Source: an uncultured Bacteroidales bacterium
GTDB taxonomy: Bacteria; Bacteroidota; Bacteroidia; Bacteroidales; UBA932
Length of the DNA: 64,000 nt
Direction: 5' to 3'
NCBI GenBank assembly: GCA_934725015.1
Contig: CAKVAS010000003.1
Location: 124,001 to 188,000, forward strand
Under the pieces are notes generated by a model. It had not been told where the DNA came from and made no database searches. It worked only from the letters and a program-made list of their open reading frames with translations. How positions within the stretch are numbered: the stretch's first letter is position 1; each line of letters starts with the position of its first letter. Positions 50,307 through 58,563 of the stretch are shown here, piece by piece. Position numbers and translations under genes: made by a program.

Positions 50307-52220
50307 ATGTCACATTTTTCTCTTCCAAAGGACGGCGGTCTGATTCCGGACAGCATTCCTGACGACATTCTTCACAGCTACGAAAAGATTCCCACGGAAA
50401 TCTTCTCCGAACCCGCCGACGCGAGCAAGGCCGTGGCAGAACTCATTGTCGATGCGATAAAGGCCAACGGCGGAAAGCTCCGGCTCGGGCTCAGCACCGG
50501 CTCGTCCCCGAGAACCCTCTACCAGATTCTTGCGGACAAGTATGCCAAGGGGCTTGTCTCCTTCAGGGACGTGGAACTCTTCAGCATCGACGAGTACTAT
50601 CCGTGCAACGGAATCGAAAAGACCAGCCGCAACGCCTGCCTCCACGAGGAGCTCATCAACCTTGTGGATTTCCAGGAAAAGAACGTCCATTTCCCGGACG
50701 GGACGGCGAGCAGGTCGGAGGTCAGCGCGTACTGCGCGGAATATGACAGGCTCGCGAGGAACCTCGACCTTCTCGTGATGGGGATGGGCGAGCTCGGGCA
50801 GATAGGCTTCAACGAGGCGGGCTCGTCCGACAAGAGCCGCACGAGGGTTGTGATTCTCGGCTACAGGTCACGCAACCGTCAGGCGAAGAACTTCAAGGGC
50901 AACGTCGACCTCACTCCCAAGGCCGCGATAACGATGGGCATAAGCACGATGCTTTCCGCGAAGAAGATAGTGCTCATGGCATGGGGAGAGGACAAGGCCA
51001 CGGCCGTTCAGAAAGTGGTCGAGGGCGACATGACGACGGAATATCCGGCATCCCTCCTCCAGCAGCATGACAACGTGATGTTCTATACTGACGAAAACTC
51101 TTCCGCGAACCTCACGCGCTTCGTCGCCCCTTGGCTCATAGGCCCGTGCGAGTGGACTCCGAAGTTCATAAGGAAAGCGGTCGTATGGCTCTGCGAACAG
51201 GTTCACAAGCCTATTCTCAAGCTCACGCACAAGGACTATCTCGACAATTCCCTCGGCGAGCTCCTCGAACTCAAGGGTCCGTTCGACAAGATTAACATAG
51301 ACGTGTTCAACGACCTCCAGCACACGATTACGGGCTGGCCGGGCGGAAAGCCGAACGCGGACGACAGCACGAGGCCGGTTTCGTCCAAGCCGTTCCCCAA
51401 GAAGGTCATCATCTTCTCTCCGCACCCCGACGACGATGTGATTTCCATGGGAGGAACGTTCATCCGTCTCGTGCAGCAGGGACATGACGTGCACGTGGCC
51501 TACGAGACCTCAGGAAACGTCGCGGTTCATGACGACGTGGTTCTGCAGCACATGGACGCAATCCACGAACTCGGATACGGAGACGATTTCGACAAGGTGA
51601 AGGCAATCATCGCGACCAAGCGCCCCGGAGAGCCGGAACCGCGCGAGCTTCTGAACATCAAGGCAGCAATCCGCCGTTCCGAGGCACGCGCCGCCGTCCG
51701 CTCCTTCGGCCTGAACGCCGACACCAACGCGCACTTCCTCAACCTTCCGTTCTATGAGACCGGCGGTATCAAGAAGGGCGAGAGGACGCAGAAGGACATC
51801 GACATCATCCTCAGCCTGCTCCACAAGGTAAAGCCCGACCAGATTTATGTTGCGGGCGACCTCGCCGACCCGCACGGAACCCACAGGGTGTGCACGGAGG
51901 CGGTGCTTGAGGCGCTGCGCCAATGCGAGGGCGAGGAGTGGCTCGCGCACTGTCATGTGTGGCTCTACAGGGGCGCATGGATGGAGTGGGAACTCGGCCG
52001 CGTGGATATGGCGGTTCCGCTGAGTCCGGACGAGCTCATCATGAAGAGGCACGCGATTTACAGGCACCTCAGCCAGAAGGACATCGTGCCGTTCCCGGGC
52101 GAGGACAGCCGCGAATTCTGGCAGCGGGCGGAGGAGCGGACGCAGAACACGGCAAGGCTGTACGATGAAATGGGTATGGCGGAGTATCAGGCTATTGAAG
52201 TATTTGTGAAACTGTTTTGA
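50307..52220 (+). CDS. nagB: NagB-type glucosamine-6-phosphate deaminase fused to a PIG-L deacetylase-like domain
   Basis: The 637-residue protein has an N-terminal NagB/RpiA/SOL domain (LRLGLSTGSSPRTLYQILAD, FSIDEYYP, LLVMGMGELGQIGFNEAGSS) and from about residue 365 a PIG-L/LmbE domain. The zinc motif is SPHPDDDVISMGG (His373), with DLADPHGTHRVCTEAV later. Such two-domain proteins are widespread in Bacteroidota. Together the parts could deacetylate and deaminate amino sugars, but whether the NagB half is active is uncertain because GFNEAGS differs from the usual AFNEP. A second nagB lies 271 bases downstream. Confidence 0.9.
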   Translation: MSHFSLPKDGGLIPDSIPDDILHSYEKIPTEIFSEPADASKAVAELIVDAIKANGGKLRLGLSTGSSPRTLYQILADKYAKGLVSFRDVELFSIDEYYPCNGIEKTSRNACLHEELINLVDFQEKNVHFPDGTASRSEVSAYCAEYDRLARNLDLLVMGMGELGQIGFNEAGSSDKSRTRVVILGYRSRNRQAKNFKGNVDLTPKAAITMGISTMLSAKKIVLMAWGEDKATAVQKVVEGDMTTEYPASLLQQHDNVMFYTDENSSANLTRFVAPWLIGPCEWTPKFIRKAVVWLCEQVHKPILKLTHKDYLDNSLGELLELKGPFDKINIDVFNDLQHTITGWPGGKPNADDSTRPVSSKPFPKKVIIFSPHPDDDVISMGGTFIRLVQQGHDVHVAYETSGNVAVHDDVVLQHMDAIHELGYGDDFDKVKAIIATKRPGEPEPRELLNIKAAIRRSEARAAVRSFGLNADTNAHFLNLPFYETGGIKKGERTQKDIDIILSLLHKVKPDQIYVAGDLADPHGTHRVCTEAVLEALRQCEGEEWLAHCHVWLYRGAWMEWELGRVDMAVPLSPDELIMKRHAIYRHLSQKDIVPFPGEDSREFWQRAEERTQNTARLYDEMGMAEYQAIEVFVKLF

Positions 52221-52221
52221 T

Positions 52222-52346
52222 GTTTTGACCGCCAAAGGAGCGGACTGCTGCGTTGCCAGAAAGATTTTGAATCCTCACAACCGGGAGGTTGCTCCGGTTC
52301 AAAATTTTCGTGCGCCTTGCACTCCATCTCCTTATGCGGCCAAAAC
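52222..52346 (+). repeat. Family-1 nested hairpin element, copy F
   Basis: The 5' box CTGCTGCGTTGCC is followed by the middle stem GATTTTGAA/TTCAAAATTTT (one G-T pair), centre CCTCACAACC-GGGA-GGTTGCTCC and 3' box TGCGCCTTGCA. The outer arms 52222-52240 and 52328-52346 pair at 16 of 19 positions. The left arm begins right after the stop codon of the two-domain nagB gene. Confidence 0.8.
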
Positions 52347-52370
52347 TCCCGGCGGTTTACTGAAGTGAAT

Positions 52371-52455
52371 CTCTGTCATTTCGAGCGAAACGAAGTGAAG
52401 TACGGAAGTTAATCATTGTCATTTCGAGCGAAACGAAGTGAAGTCGAGAAATCTG
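52371..52455. repeat. Two copies of the TGTCATTTCGAG repeat
   Basis: Two units of about 42 bases share TGTCATTTCGAGCGAAACGA and then AGTGAAGT. The second ends in CGAGAAATCTGC, the usual end of this Bacteroidota repeat type. They are related to the tandem repeat at 3975-4180. Confidence 0.65.
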
Positions 52456-52491
52456 CAAACATAGAAAAATATATAATAAAATTTTGAGAAT

Positions 52492-53283
52492 ATGAGAGTT
52501 ATAATTGAAAATACTGATGCGCAGGGCGCTGTTTGGGCCGCACGATACATAGTTTCACGGATTAAGGCGAAGGCTGCCGTGACTGACAGGCCTTTCGTGC
52601 TGGGGCTGCCTACGGGCTCTACCCCGCTCGGGACTTATAAGGAGCTTATCCGCATGAACAAGGCGGGCGAGGTTTCGTTCAGGAATGTGATTACGTTCAA
52701 CATGGACGAGTATGTCGGTCTGCCGGAGTCCCACCCTGAGAGCTACCACAGCTTCATGGCCCACAATTTCTTCGACCATGTCGATGTGCCTAAGGAGAAC
52801 ATAAACATCCTCAACGGCAACGCGGCCGACCTTGAGGCTGAGTGCACGTCCTACGAGGAGCGGATAAAGGCCGCCGGCGGAATCGACCTCTTTATGGGCG
52901 GAGTCGGCGAGGACGGCCACCTCGCGTTCAACGAGCCGTTCTCCTCGCTCGTCTCGCGCACCCGCGTGAAGACCCTCACCTACGACACGAGGGTCGTGAA
53001 CGCCCGGTTCTTCGACGGCGACATGAACAAGGTTCCGGCCCTCGCCCTTACGGTAGGAGTCGGCACGGTGATGGACTCCAAGGAGGTTCTCGTGCTCGCG
53101 TTCGGCCACAAGAAGGCACGCGCCGTCCAGCAGGCCATCGAGGGGGCATATTCCCACACCTGCACCCTTTCGGCTCTCCAGAACCACCGCCACGGCATAA
53201 TCGTCTGCGACGAGCTCGCCGCCGGCTGCCTGATGCTGGACACCTATAAATACTTTAAGGACATAGAGCGAGACAACTTGTGA
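52492..53283 (+). CDS. nagB: Glucosamine-6-phosphate deaminase
   Basis: The 263-residue protein is a canonical NagB. It has LGLPTGSTPLGTYKELIRMN, NMDEYVGLPESHPESYHSFM with the catalytic Asp, GGVGEDGHLAFNEPFSSLVS with the catalytic His, and ALTVGVGTVMDSKEVLVLAF. It converts glucosamine-6-phosphate to fructose-6-phosphate and ammonia in the cytosol. Its stop codon (53281-53283) is part of the outer arm of family-1 copy G. Confidence 0.97.
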   Translation: MRVIIENTDAQGAVWAARYIVSRIKAKAAVTDRPFVLGLPTGSTPLGTYKELIRMNKAGEVSFRNVITFNMDEYVGLPESHPESYHSFMAHNFFDHVDVPKENINILNGNAADLEAECTSYEERIKAAGGIDLFMGGVGEDGHLAFNEPFSSLVSRTRVKTLTYDTRVVNARFFDGDMNKVPALALTVGVGTVMDSKEVLVLAFGHKKARAVQQAIEGAYSHTCTLSALQNHRHGIIVCDELAAGCLMLDTYKYFKDIERDNL

Positions 53284-53401
53284 CGTGTATTTGAGCGGTC
53301 TGCGGCGTTGGGCAGCTTGATGAAATGCTCACAACCATAAGGTTGCTGCGCTTTCATCTTCACTGCCCGCCTTGCACCCCATCTCAAATACACGCCACAA
53401 G
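53277..53401 (+). repeat. Family-1 nested hairpin element, copy G
   Basis: The 5' box CTGCGGCGTTGG precedes stems GGCAG/CTGCC and GATGAAA/TTTCATC. The two pairs above the bulged T are G-C and C-G, the centre is GCTCACAACC-ATAA-GGTTGCTGCGC, and the 3' box is CGCCTTGCA. The outer arms 53277-53295 and 53383-53401 pair at 18 of 19 positions. The left arm contains the last codon and the TGA of nagB, and the single mismatch is the A of that stop codon. Confidence 0.85.
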
Positions 53402-53611
53402 GCTCAGATGCTCTTGCTGAATGCGGTCTGCCGCGTTGGTCCGACTGGTAGGATTTCAAAGACGAAGAATCTTTATGCTCTGATTCTGCATAAAGACTCC
53501 TCGTCTTGTTGATATATGCAATGAACACCTAAAGAAAAAATTTTCGATTTCCAAAAAAAGCAGTTCCCAACCGACACACTTTATGTGTTATACTGATTAT
53601 CAACTGCCAGT
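53402..53611. other. Spacer with a diverged family-1 relative and a long hairpin
   Basis: GCGGTCTGCCGCGTTGG (near 53426-53442) repeats the 5' box of copy G. It is followed by a hairpin in which TCTTTATGC pairs with GCATAAAGA and AGACGA with TCGTCT, ending near 53516. The conserved CCTCACAACC centre is missing. The rest is AT-rich, with nothing recognisable. Confidence 0.5.
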
Positions 53612-54625
53612 TCAGTTTCCGGAGGCGATGATAAGTCCCAGTCCGGCGATGAAGAGGATGAACATCAGGGCGAGAAGCCAGTTTACGCTCTTTTTCGCAC
53701 CCTTGAACTCCTTCCAGATGAACACGCCCCAGATGGCGGCGATAAGAGGTGCTCCCTGACCGAGGGCATAGCTGACGGCGGCTCCGGCCGTGCCTGCGGA
53801 GACATAGTTGAGTCCCGTACCAAGGCACCAGATTGCACCGCCGAGCATTCCCACGAGATGGGTCTTCGCGTCGCCCTTGAAATAGTCCGCGAACCTCACG
53901 CCCGGCTTTGAGGAGTCGTTGAGCGTGAACACGCAGTTGAAGAGGAAGTTGCTGACTAGAACGCCGAGGGCGAAAATCACCGTTCCGGAATATGGGGTGA
54001 GCATCCCCGGAGCCGGATTGTGGATGTTGTCGATGTCGATTCCGTTATAGACCAGAGCGGAGAAGAAGGACATGATGACTCCGGCAAGAACGGCATAAAT
54101 CAGTCCCATGCGGTTCTCCTTGGGGTCTCTTTCCGCCTTATCTACCTTGCCGGAAGCGACTCCGTTGCAGATGATTGCCACTACGACCAGAGCTACGCCC
54201 GCGAGCAGCACAGGTACATTCGTAGCCGGATTCGGATGGAAAACGAGGTTATTGATGACCCCGACGACGAGAGCGAGCCCTACGCCGAGAGGGAACGCGA
54301 CCGACATTCCAGCCTTGGCTGTCGAAGCAGAAAGAAGAATGTTGGAGACATTGAAGACGACGGCGCCGAGAAGAATCCATGCGACGCTGTCGATATCGGC
54401 CTGCGCGAGGTCGTCGATGAAATGCCGTCCTTCCGAGCCGAACGAGCCGAGCGTGAAGGCAAGAATCAGGGAGAACAGGAACATACCTATTACATAATCC
54501 CAGTAGAAGAGCTCATATCTCCAGCTCTTCGCCGCCATCTTCTGCGTGTTTCCCCACGAGCCCCAGCAGAGCATCGTGATGAAACAGAGAATGACAGCCA
54601 GAAATTGACTGTTTGCTATAAACAT
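53612..54625 (-). CDS. GRP/RhaT-type sugar transporter
   Basis: The start is placed at ATG 54625 (MFIANSQFLAVILCFITMLC), giving 337 residues. The longer frame lacks a membrane-protein N-terminus. About ten hydrophobic segments are present, with WGSWGNTQKMAAKSWRYELF near the start, then ASTAKAGMSVAFPLGVGLAL and VSYALGQGAPLIAAIWGVFI. This matches the glucose/ribose porter family of the drug/metabolite superfamily. In Bacteroidota such proteins take up ribose or similar sugars. It ends the SusCD-ADP-ribosylglycohydrolase operon and would carry the released sugar into the cytosol, an inference from position. Confidence 0.85.
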   Translation of the reverse strand: MFIANSQFLAVILCFITMLCWGSWGNTQKMAAKSWRYELFYWDYVIGMFLFSLILAFTLGSFGSEGRHFIDDLAQADIDSVAWILLGAVVFNVSNILLSASTAKAGMSVAFPLGVGLALVVGVINNLVFHPNPATNVPVLLAGVALVVVAIICNGVASGKVDKAERDPKENRMGLIYAVLAGVIMSFFSALVYNGIDIDNIHNPAPGMLTPYSGTVIFALGVLVSNFLFNCVFTLNDSSKPGVRFADYFKGDAKTHLVGMLGGAIWCLGTGLNYVSAGTAGAAVSYALGQGAPLIAAIWGVFIWKEFKGAKKSVNWLLALMFILFIAGLGLIIASGN

Positions 54626-54698
54626 AGTATCAGATTTTATGTGTTTCGGCACCTCCGGACGAAACCGGAGATGCCGCCACACAGACTATTATGAAAAT

Positions 54699-55484
54699 TT
54701 ATTTGATTTCCTCCCAAGTGAATGAAGTGACCGTGTCCTCCTCCATTCCAGTAGTATCGGTCTCATTCCATACACCGTACCACTTTACCTCCTTGGTAAT
54801 GAGACCGTTATTATCAGTCTCATAAACATAGACAGCCGTCTTCTCCGCCTTCACATCACCGTAGTTCATCCACACGCAGGATTCCATGAGATTAACGGAA
54901 GTATTGCCGAAGAGGCGAGCCTCCCATGCCCATCTCTTGAAACCAAGATCCTCGGCATAGTGAGTCTGAAGGCAGCAGCTGTTCTTCTTCGACAAGTAAG
55001 TGGCCTGCTTCATTCTCCAGAAGTCATTCTCCTTGTCATAGCGCGTCCAATAGAGAATATTGCCATCTTCGATTGACTGTGAGGTGCACTTCACGCCGTC
55101 CTTCTTGGCCTCGACAAGATAGCCCTTGGCGTCATACTGAATGTCCCATGTGTGATCGGCATTGGTAACCTTTGTCGCAAAACCGTCGGCATTGAGGGTC
55201 ATGGTATATTCAACGACATCATTATCCTTGATTGTAAGAGTGTTGCCCTCATACTCGAACACGCGGTTGTCTGTCTTGCTGACGATGGAAGCGACACGTC
55301 CCCGAGCGTCATAGCTGAAAGTGTAAGGATCGCTCCAGTTGTCGCCCATAGTCTTCACTCTGTGAGTGCGGACAACCTGTCCCGGCTCATCACCGTTACC
55401 GTTGTCCTTTGAGCCGTCCTTCTCACAGGAGATGAAGGAGACTGTCATTGCTGCCATGGCAGCGATTGCAAAAATCTTTTTCAT
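54699..55484 (-). CDS. Lipoprotein with YD/RHS-like beta repeats, function unknown
   Basis: The 261-residue protein has a lipoprotein signal (MTVSFISC, Cys about 20) and a Gly/Asp/Asn-rich spacer. YD-type strands such as YTFSYDARGRVASIV, WDIQYDAKGYLVEAKKDG and VYVYETDNNGLITKEVKW follow. Similar small lipoproteins (DUF4595-like) are common in Bacteroidota. The DNA is more AT-rich than its neighbours. It sits 59 bases after the esterase gene and 73 before the transporter. It could bind a ligand at the cell surface or be a later insertion into the operon. Confidence 0.6.
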   Translation of the reverse strand: MKKIFAIAAMAAMTVSFISCEKDGSKDNGNGDEPGQVVRTHRVKTMGDNWSDPYTFSYDARGRVASIVSKTDNRVFEYEGNTLTIKDNDVVEYTMTLNADGFATKVTNADHTWDIQYDAKGYLVEAKKDGVKCTSQSIEDGNILYWTRYDKENDFWRMKQATYLSKKNSCCLQTHYAEDLGFKRWAWEARLFGNTSVNLMESCVWMNYGDVKAEKTAVYVYETDNNGLITKEVKWYGVWNETDTTGMEEDTVTSFTWEEIK

Positions 55485-55543
55485 TTTGTACAGTTTTAAT
55501 ATTGTTAATAAAAAGTTAGTAAGTCACATTATCGGGGCATTGT

Positions 55544-57049
55544 TCAGTAGCTCATATATGGGCGGAGCTTGGAAAGTTCCCGGAGCCGGTCCTCCGCGGC
55601 GTTCCAGCTGCCGTCAATCACCCGGTACTCGAACGTCGCCCCTGTTCTCTTGCATGAACGGTAGAGAGCCGCCATACCGGCGTACCACTGCGAGTCGTCC
55701 GTCTGCGCGAAATACCACCGCTGCCCTGCCGTCGTCTCAAATTCCGGCACGGAGGCATCCACGAGCACCGTCCAGACGAACTCGTCCCTCAGGGCTACGG
55801 CATCAGCTCCCGCAGCCCCGAATGCGACAGCCGCCTTCGAGGACATCAAATATTTCTTCCCGTAAAAATCCATCCACTCCGACGCGCTCTTTTTCGTGAG
55901 GTCGCACGGCAGATAGACAAAGTTCGCCTTAGTGTTCGGGGTGTAGGCAACCGCCATGGCATCCTCAACCTCTTTGTCCGTCAGCCCTTTGTGAAAGAAG
56001 AACACTCCCGTCCCGTTACCCTCCGAAGCGAACAGAGCGGACTGCACGCAGCCATCCTCCCCGACAGAGATTTCCTGCCTTGGAAAATTCGCACGGCTGC
56101 ACTCCGGCCAGTTCCCGACCCCGTTCATGCAGTAGTCCACCCAAGGCAGCACCTCGTTCAGCGCATCCATCCAGTAGGCCGAGGTGTGCGCCCCGTCCGC
56201 AACCCTGAACTCGTGCGAGAAATGTCTGTCCCGAAGAATGACATGGAGCGAATCGTTCGCAATCAGAAGCTGCTCCTCGTCGTCCCCGCAGGTGAAGAAC
56301 CAGCGGACGCTCTCAAGCTCATCCCGGTTCGAGTCACAGAACTGACGGTAGGGGTTGTGGGCAAGATAGTAATCGGTGAGCCGAGCCGCACCGTACTGCC
56401 CCACGCCGCCGAAAATCCGTCCCCACTGTCCGTCCCAGCCGCTCCCGGACTCGGTCATGTACTGCGCGTCCGTCCTGAACGACATACTCAGAGGGGCGCT
56501 GCAAGAGAACAACTCAGGGTGTTTCTCCGCCAGAACCATGGCCCCGAAGCCTCCCATGGAGTAGCCCGTGAGGGCACGGTGCCCGCGGTCGGCAAGCGTG
56601 CGGAAACTCTTGTCAACATAAGGGACAAGTTCCTCGGTGAACATGTCCATATAGTTGTATTTCCCGTTATAGAAATTGCAGTAGTACGAATTGTACCCCG
56701 CCGGGAAGATGTAAATCATCTCGCTCAGTCCCTTGCCCTCAAGAGCCTGAATCCGCGTGTTGGCGTGGAGATATTTCCCGTTCCACGACAAGTGCGTGTC
56801 CCCGTAGCCATGGAGCATATACACCACAGGATAGCGTCTGTCTGCCTCGTCGCGGTAGCTCTCCGGCAGCAGAACCCCGAACTTCACGTCAGTCCCGAGA
56901 ATCTCGCTGTGCATGACAATCTCCTCGGTGTAGCGCTGGAACGGGCCCGGTGAATCCGGCAGAACCCGCTTGGAACTGCATCCTACTGCGCTCATCAGAA
57001 AGAGCGCAATCGAAACCAATATGCCGCCTGCCCTATTCATACCTGTCAT
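55544..57049 (-). CDS. Secreted esterase with a second degenerate hydrolase-like half
   Basis: The 501-residue lipoprotein (signal to LMSAVGC, Cys24) starts with an esterase-D/feruloyl-esterase-like alpha/beta-hydrolase. It has VVYMLHGYGDTHLSWNG, nucleophile Ser164 in TGYSMGGFGA and a likely His in GAHTSAYW. A second half from about 330 also looks like an alpha/beta-hydrolase end (VYLPCDLTKKSASEWMDFYG) but lacks a GxSxG motif. Start at 57049 or 57040; either overlaps the upstream gene by up to 17 bases, so translation is probably coupled. In this operon it could remove ester groups from the compound captured by SusCD. No specific substrate can be read. Confidence 0.75.
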   Translation of the reverse strand: MTGMNRAGGILVSIALFLMSAVGCSSKRVLPDSPGPFQRYTEEIVMHSEILGTDVKFGVLLPESYRDEADRRYPVVYMLHGYGDTHLSWNGKYLHANTRIQALEGKGLSEMIYIFPAGYNSYYCNFYNGKYNYMDMFTEELVPYVDKSFRTLADRGHRALTGYSMGGFGAMVLAEKHPELFSCSAPLSMSFRTDAQYMTESGSGWDGQWGRIFGGVGQYGAARLTDYYLAHNPYRQFCDSNRDELESVRWFFTCGDDEEQLLIANDSLHVILRDRHFSHEFRVADGAHTSAYWMDALNEVLPWVDYCMNGVGNWPECSRANFPRQEISVGEDGCVQSALFASEGNGTGVFFFHKGLTDKEVEDAMAVAYTPNTKANFVYLPCDLTKKSASEWMDFYGKKYLMSSKAAVAFGAAGADAVALRDEFVWTVLVDASVPEFETTAGQRWYFAQTDDSQWYAGMAALYRSCKRTGATFEYRVIDGSWNAAEDRLRELSKLRPYMSY

Positions 57050-58559
57050 ATATTACCATTTCCTGAGCATTTACCGCGAAATCCGGATGGGGGTTGAGAA
57101 CTTTCAGAACGAGAGTATGCGCACCACTGCCGAAGCAGTATTTCGAGAAGACCTCGTACTTCCTCGTTATGTAGTCATACGGCATCGTGAATTCCTCCAC
57201 AAGACTGCCGTCGAGCCAGGCCTGAATGCGTGTCCTGTAGTCATCGTCGCTGTGCCCGGTCTTGACCACACTGCCCTCGACGACAATAGAGTTGCCGGTG
57301 AATTTAAGCTCCAGGGAGTCCGTGAAGCGCTTTTTCAGCACCACCTTGCCCACAGGTTTGAGTCCCTCGAAGGACTGCTCCCAGGCCACCGTCCGAGGAT
57401 GCTGCACTCCGAATGAGATTCCGTCTTCTGACACCGCGCCGCCGTTCTTCACGACCGCCGCCTTGATCAGTTCCATGTTCTTGACACAGGTCTCGTCGAG
57501 GCTCAGGCTCGTATAAGGGAAAGGCAGAGAGGCTATCTTCTCCGCCCCCTTGCGGTATTTCTCCGGAATCGCGTCGTAACCGTAAATCACGCCGAGAACG
57601 CCCGCCGCCGAAGCCGGGTTGCAGTCGCTGTCCTGGCCGCAGCGGGTCGCGATTTCCATTGTCCTCTCAAAGTCGCCCTCGCCGTAGAGCAGTCCGATGA
57701 CCACGTATGCCGAGTTAATCACCGCGTCGATGTTGAAACCGTTCCACACGCCCTCCGGGCATCCGATGTCGAAACTGTGGAGCTTATCGACCTCGAACCA
57801 GCACTGTTTCCAGTCGCCGGGATATTTCGCGTGGAGGCGAATTACGTCGTCAATGCAGGAACGGAACTTCGTTCCCTCCGGAATCACCTTCACGGCCTCG
57901 TCTATAAGTGTCGGGATGTCGTCGCAGATGTACGCGAGAGAATAGAGGGCGCTGATGAACACGCCTCCGTACCAGCCGTCGCCATAGTTCATTATGTGTC
58001 CGATGCGGTCGCAGCATTCCGTCGCGGAGTTCACCATTCCCGGATAGAGCATACCGATGAAATCCGCCTCAATCTGAAAGTCGATGTCGTCGGCATGAGG
58101 GTTGTTCTTCCAATGACCGGACTCGGGAGGCATTATTCCGTTCAGGATGTTATAACGAGCCGCCTGATTCGCGTGCCAGAGCTTGTAGTCGGCGTTCGCG
58201 AACCTCTCGGCATAGAGTTCCACCGGTGCATCAAGTCCGTTCTCCGCCATAACCTCAAGGAAGGTAAGGTCCATATAGACATCGTCGTACAGACCCGGGT
58301 CCTCGATGAAGGTCTCGTAGATGTAGTCATCGTACCAGATGATAGGCTCGCTGTCCTGAATCAGTCCGCCCTTGAACTTGAATTCGGTCGGTCCGCCGTA
58401 GGTGCACCCGATGGTCTGGGCGAACCAGCCGCCGCGAATCTTGTCGGCAAGCACATCCTCCGGGAGAGTCACGGTCTCCCCGTAAGGAATCGCCGCTTTC
58501 TTTCCGCAGCATGAGGCGGCGAGAAGAAGGATGATGATATATGTCGAAAATTTCTTCAT
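57033..58559 (-). CDS. ADP-ribosylglycohydrolase-family lipoprotein
   Basis: The 508-residue lipoprotein (signal to LLLAASC) contains an ADP-ribosylglycohydrolase fold. It has IRGGWFAQTIGCTYGGPTEF at the start, an acidic DDVYMDLTFLEVM in place of the family's TDDT, and the C-terminal metal motif RCGQDSDCNPASAAGVLGVI, then YGYDAIPEKY. A beta-sandwich tail begins around residue 385. Classical ARH enzymes are cytosolic and hydrolyse ADP-ribosyl bonds. Secreted versions with DSDCNP are a Bacteroidota type whose substrate is open. It lies four bases after the larger two-domain paralogue. Confidence 0.8.
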   Translation of the reverse strand: MKKFSTYIIILLLAASCCGKKAAIPYGETVTLPEDVLADKIRGGWFAQTIGCTYGGPTEFKFKGGLIQDSEPIIWYDDYIYETFIEDPGLYDDVYMDLTFLEVMAENGLDAPVELYAERFANADYKLWHANQAARYNILNGIMPPESGHWKNNPHADDIDFQIEADFIGMLYPGMVNSATECCDRIGHIMNYGDGWYGGVFISALYSLAYICDDIPTLIDEAVKVIPEGTKFRSCIDDVIRLHAKYPGDWKQCWFEVDKLHSFDIGCPEGVWNGFNIDAVINSAYVVIGLLYGEGDFERTMEIATRCGQDSDCNPASAAGVLGVIYGYDAIPEKYRKGAEKIASLPFPYTSLSLDETCVKNMELIKAAVVKNGGAVSEDGISFGVQHPRTVAWEQSFEGLKPVGKVVLKKRFTDSLELKFTGNSIVVEGSVVKTGHSDDDYRTRIQAWLDGSLVEEFTMPYDYITRKYEVFSKYCFGSGAHTLVLKVLNPHPDFAVNAQEMVIYDRYE

Positions 58560-58563
58560 GTCG

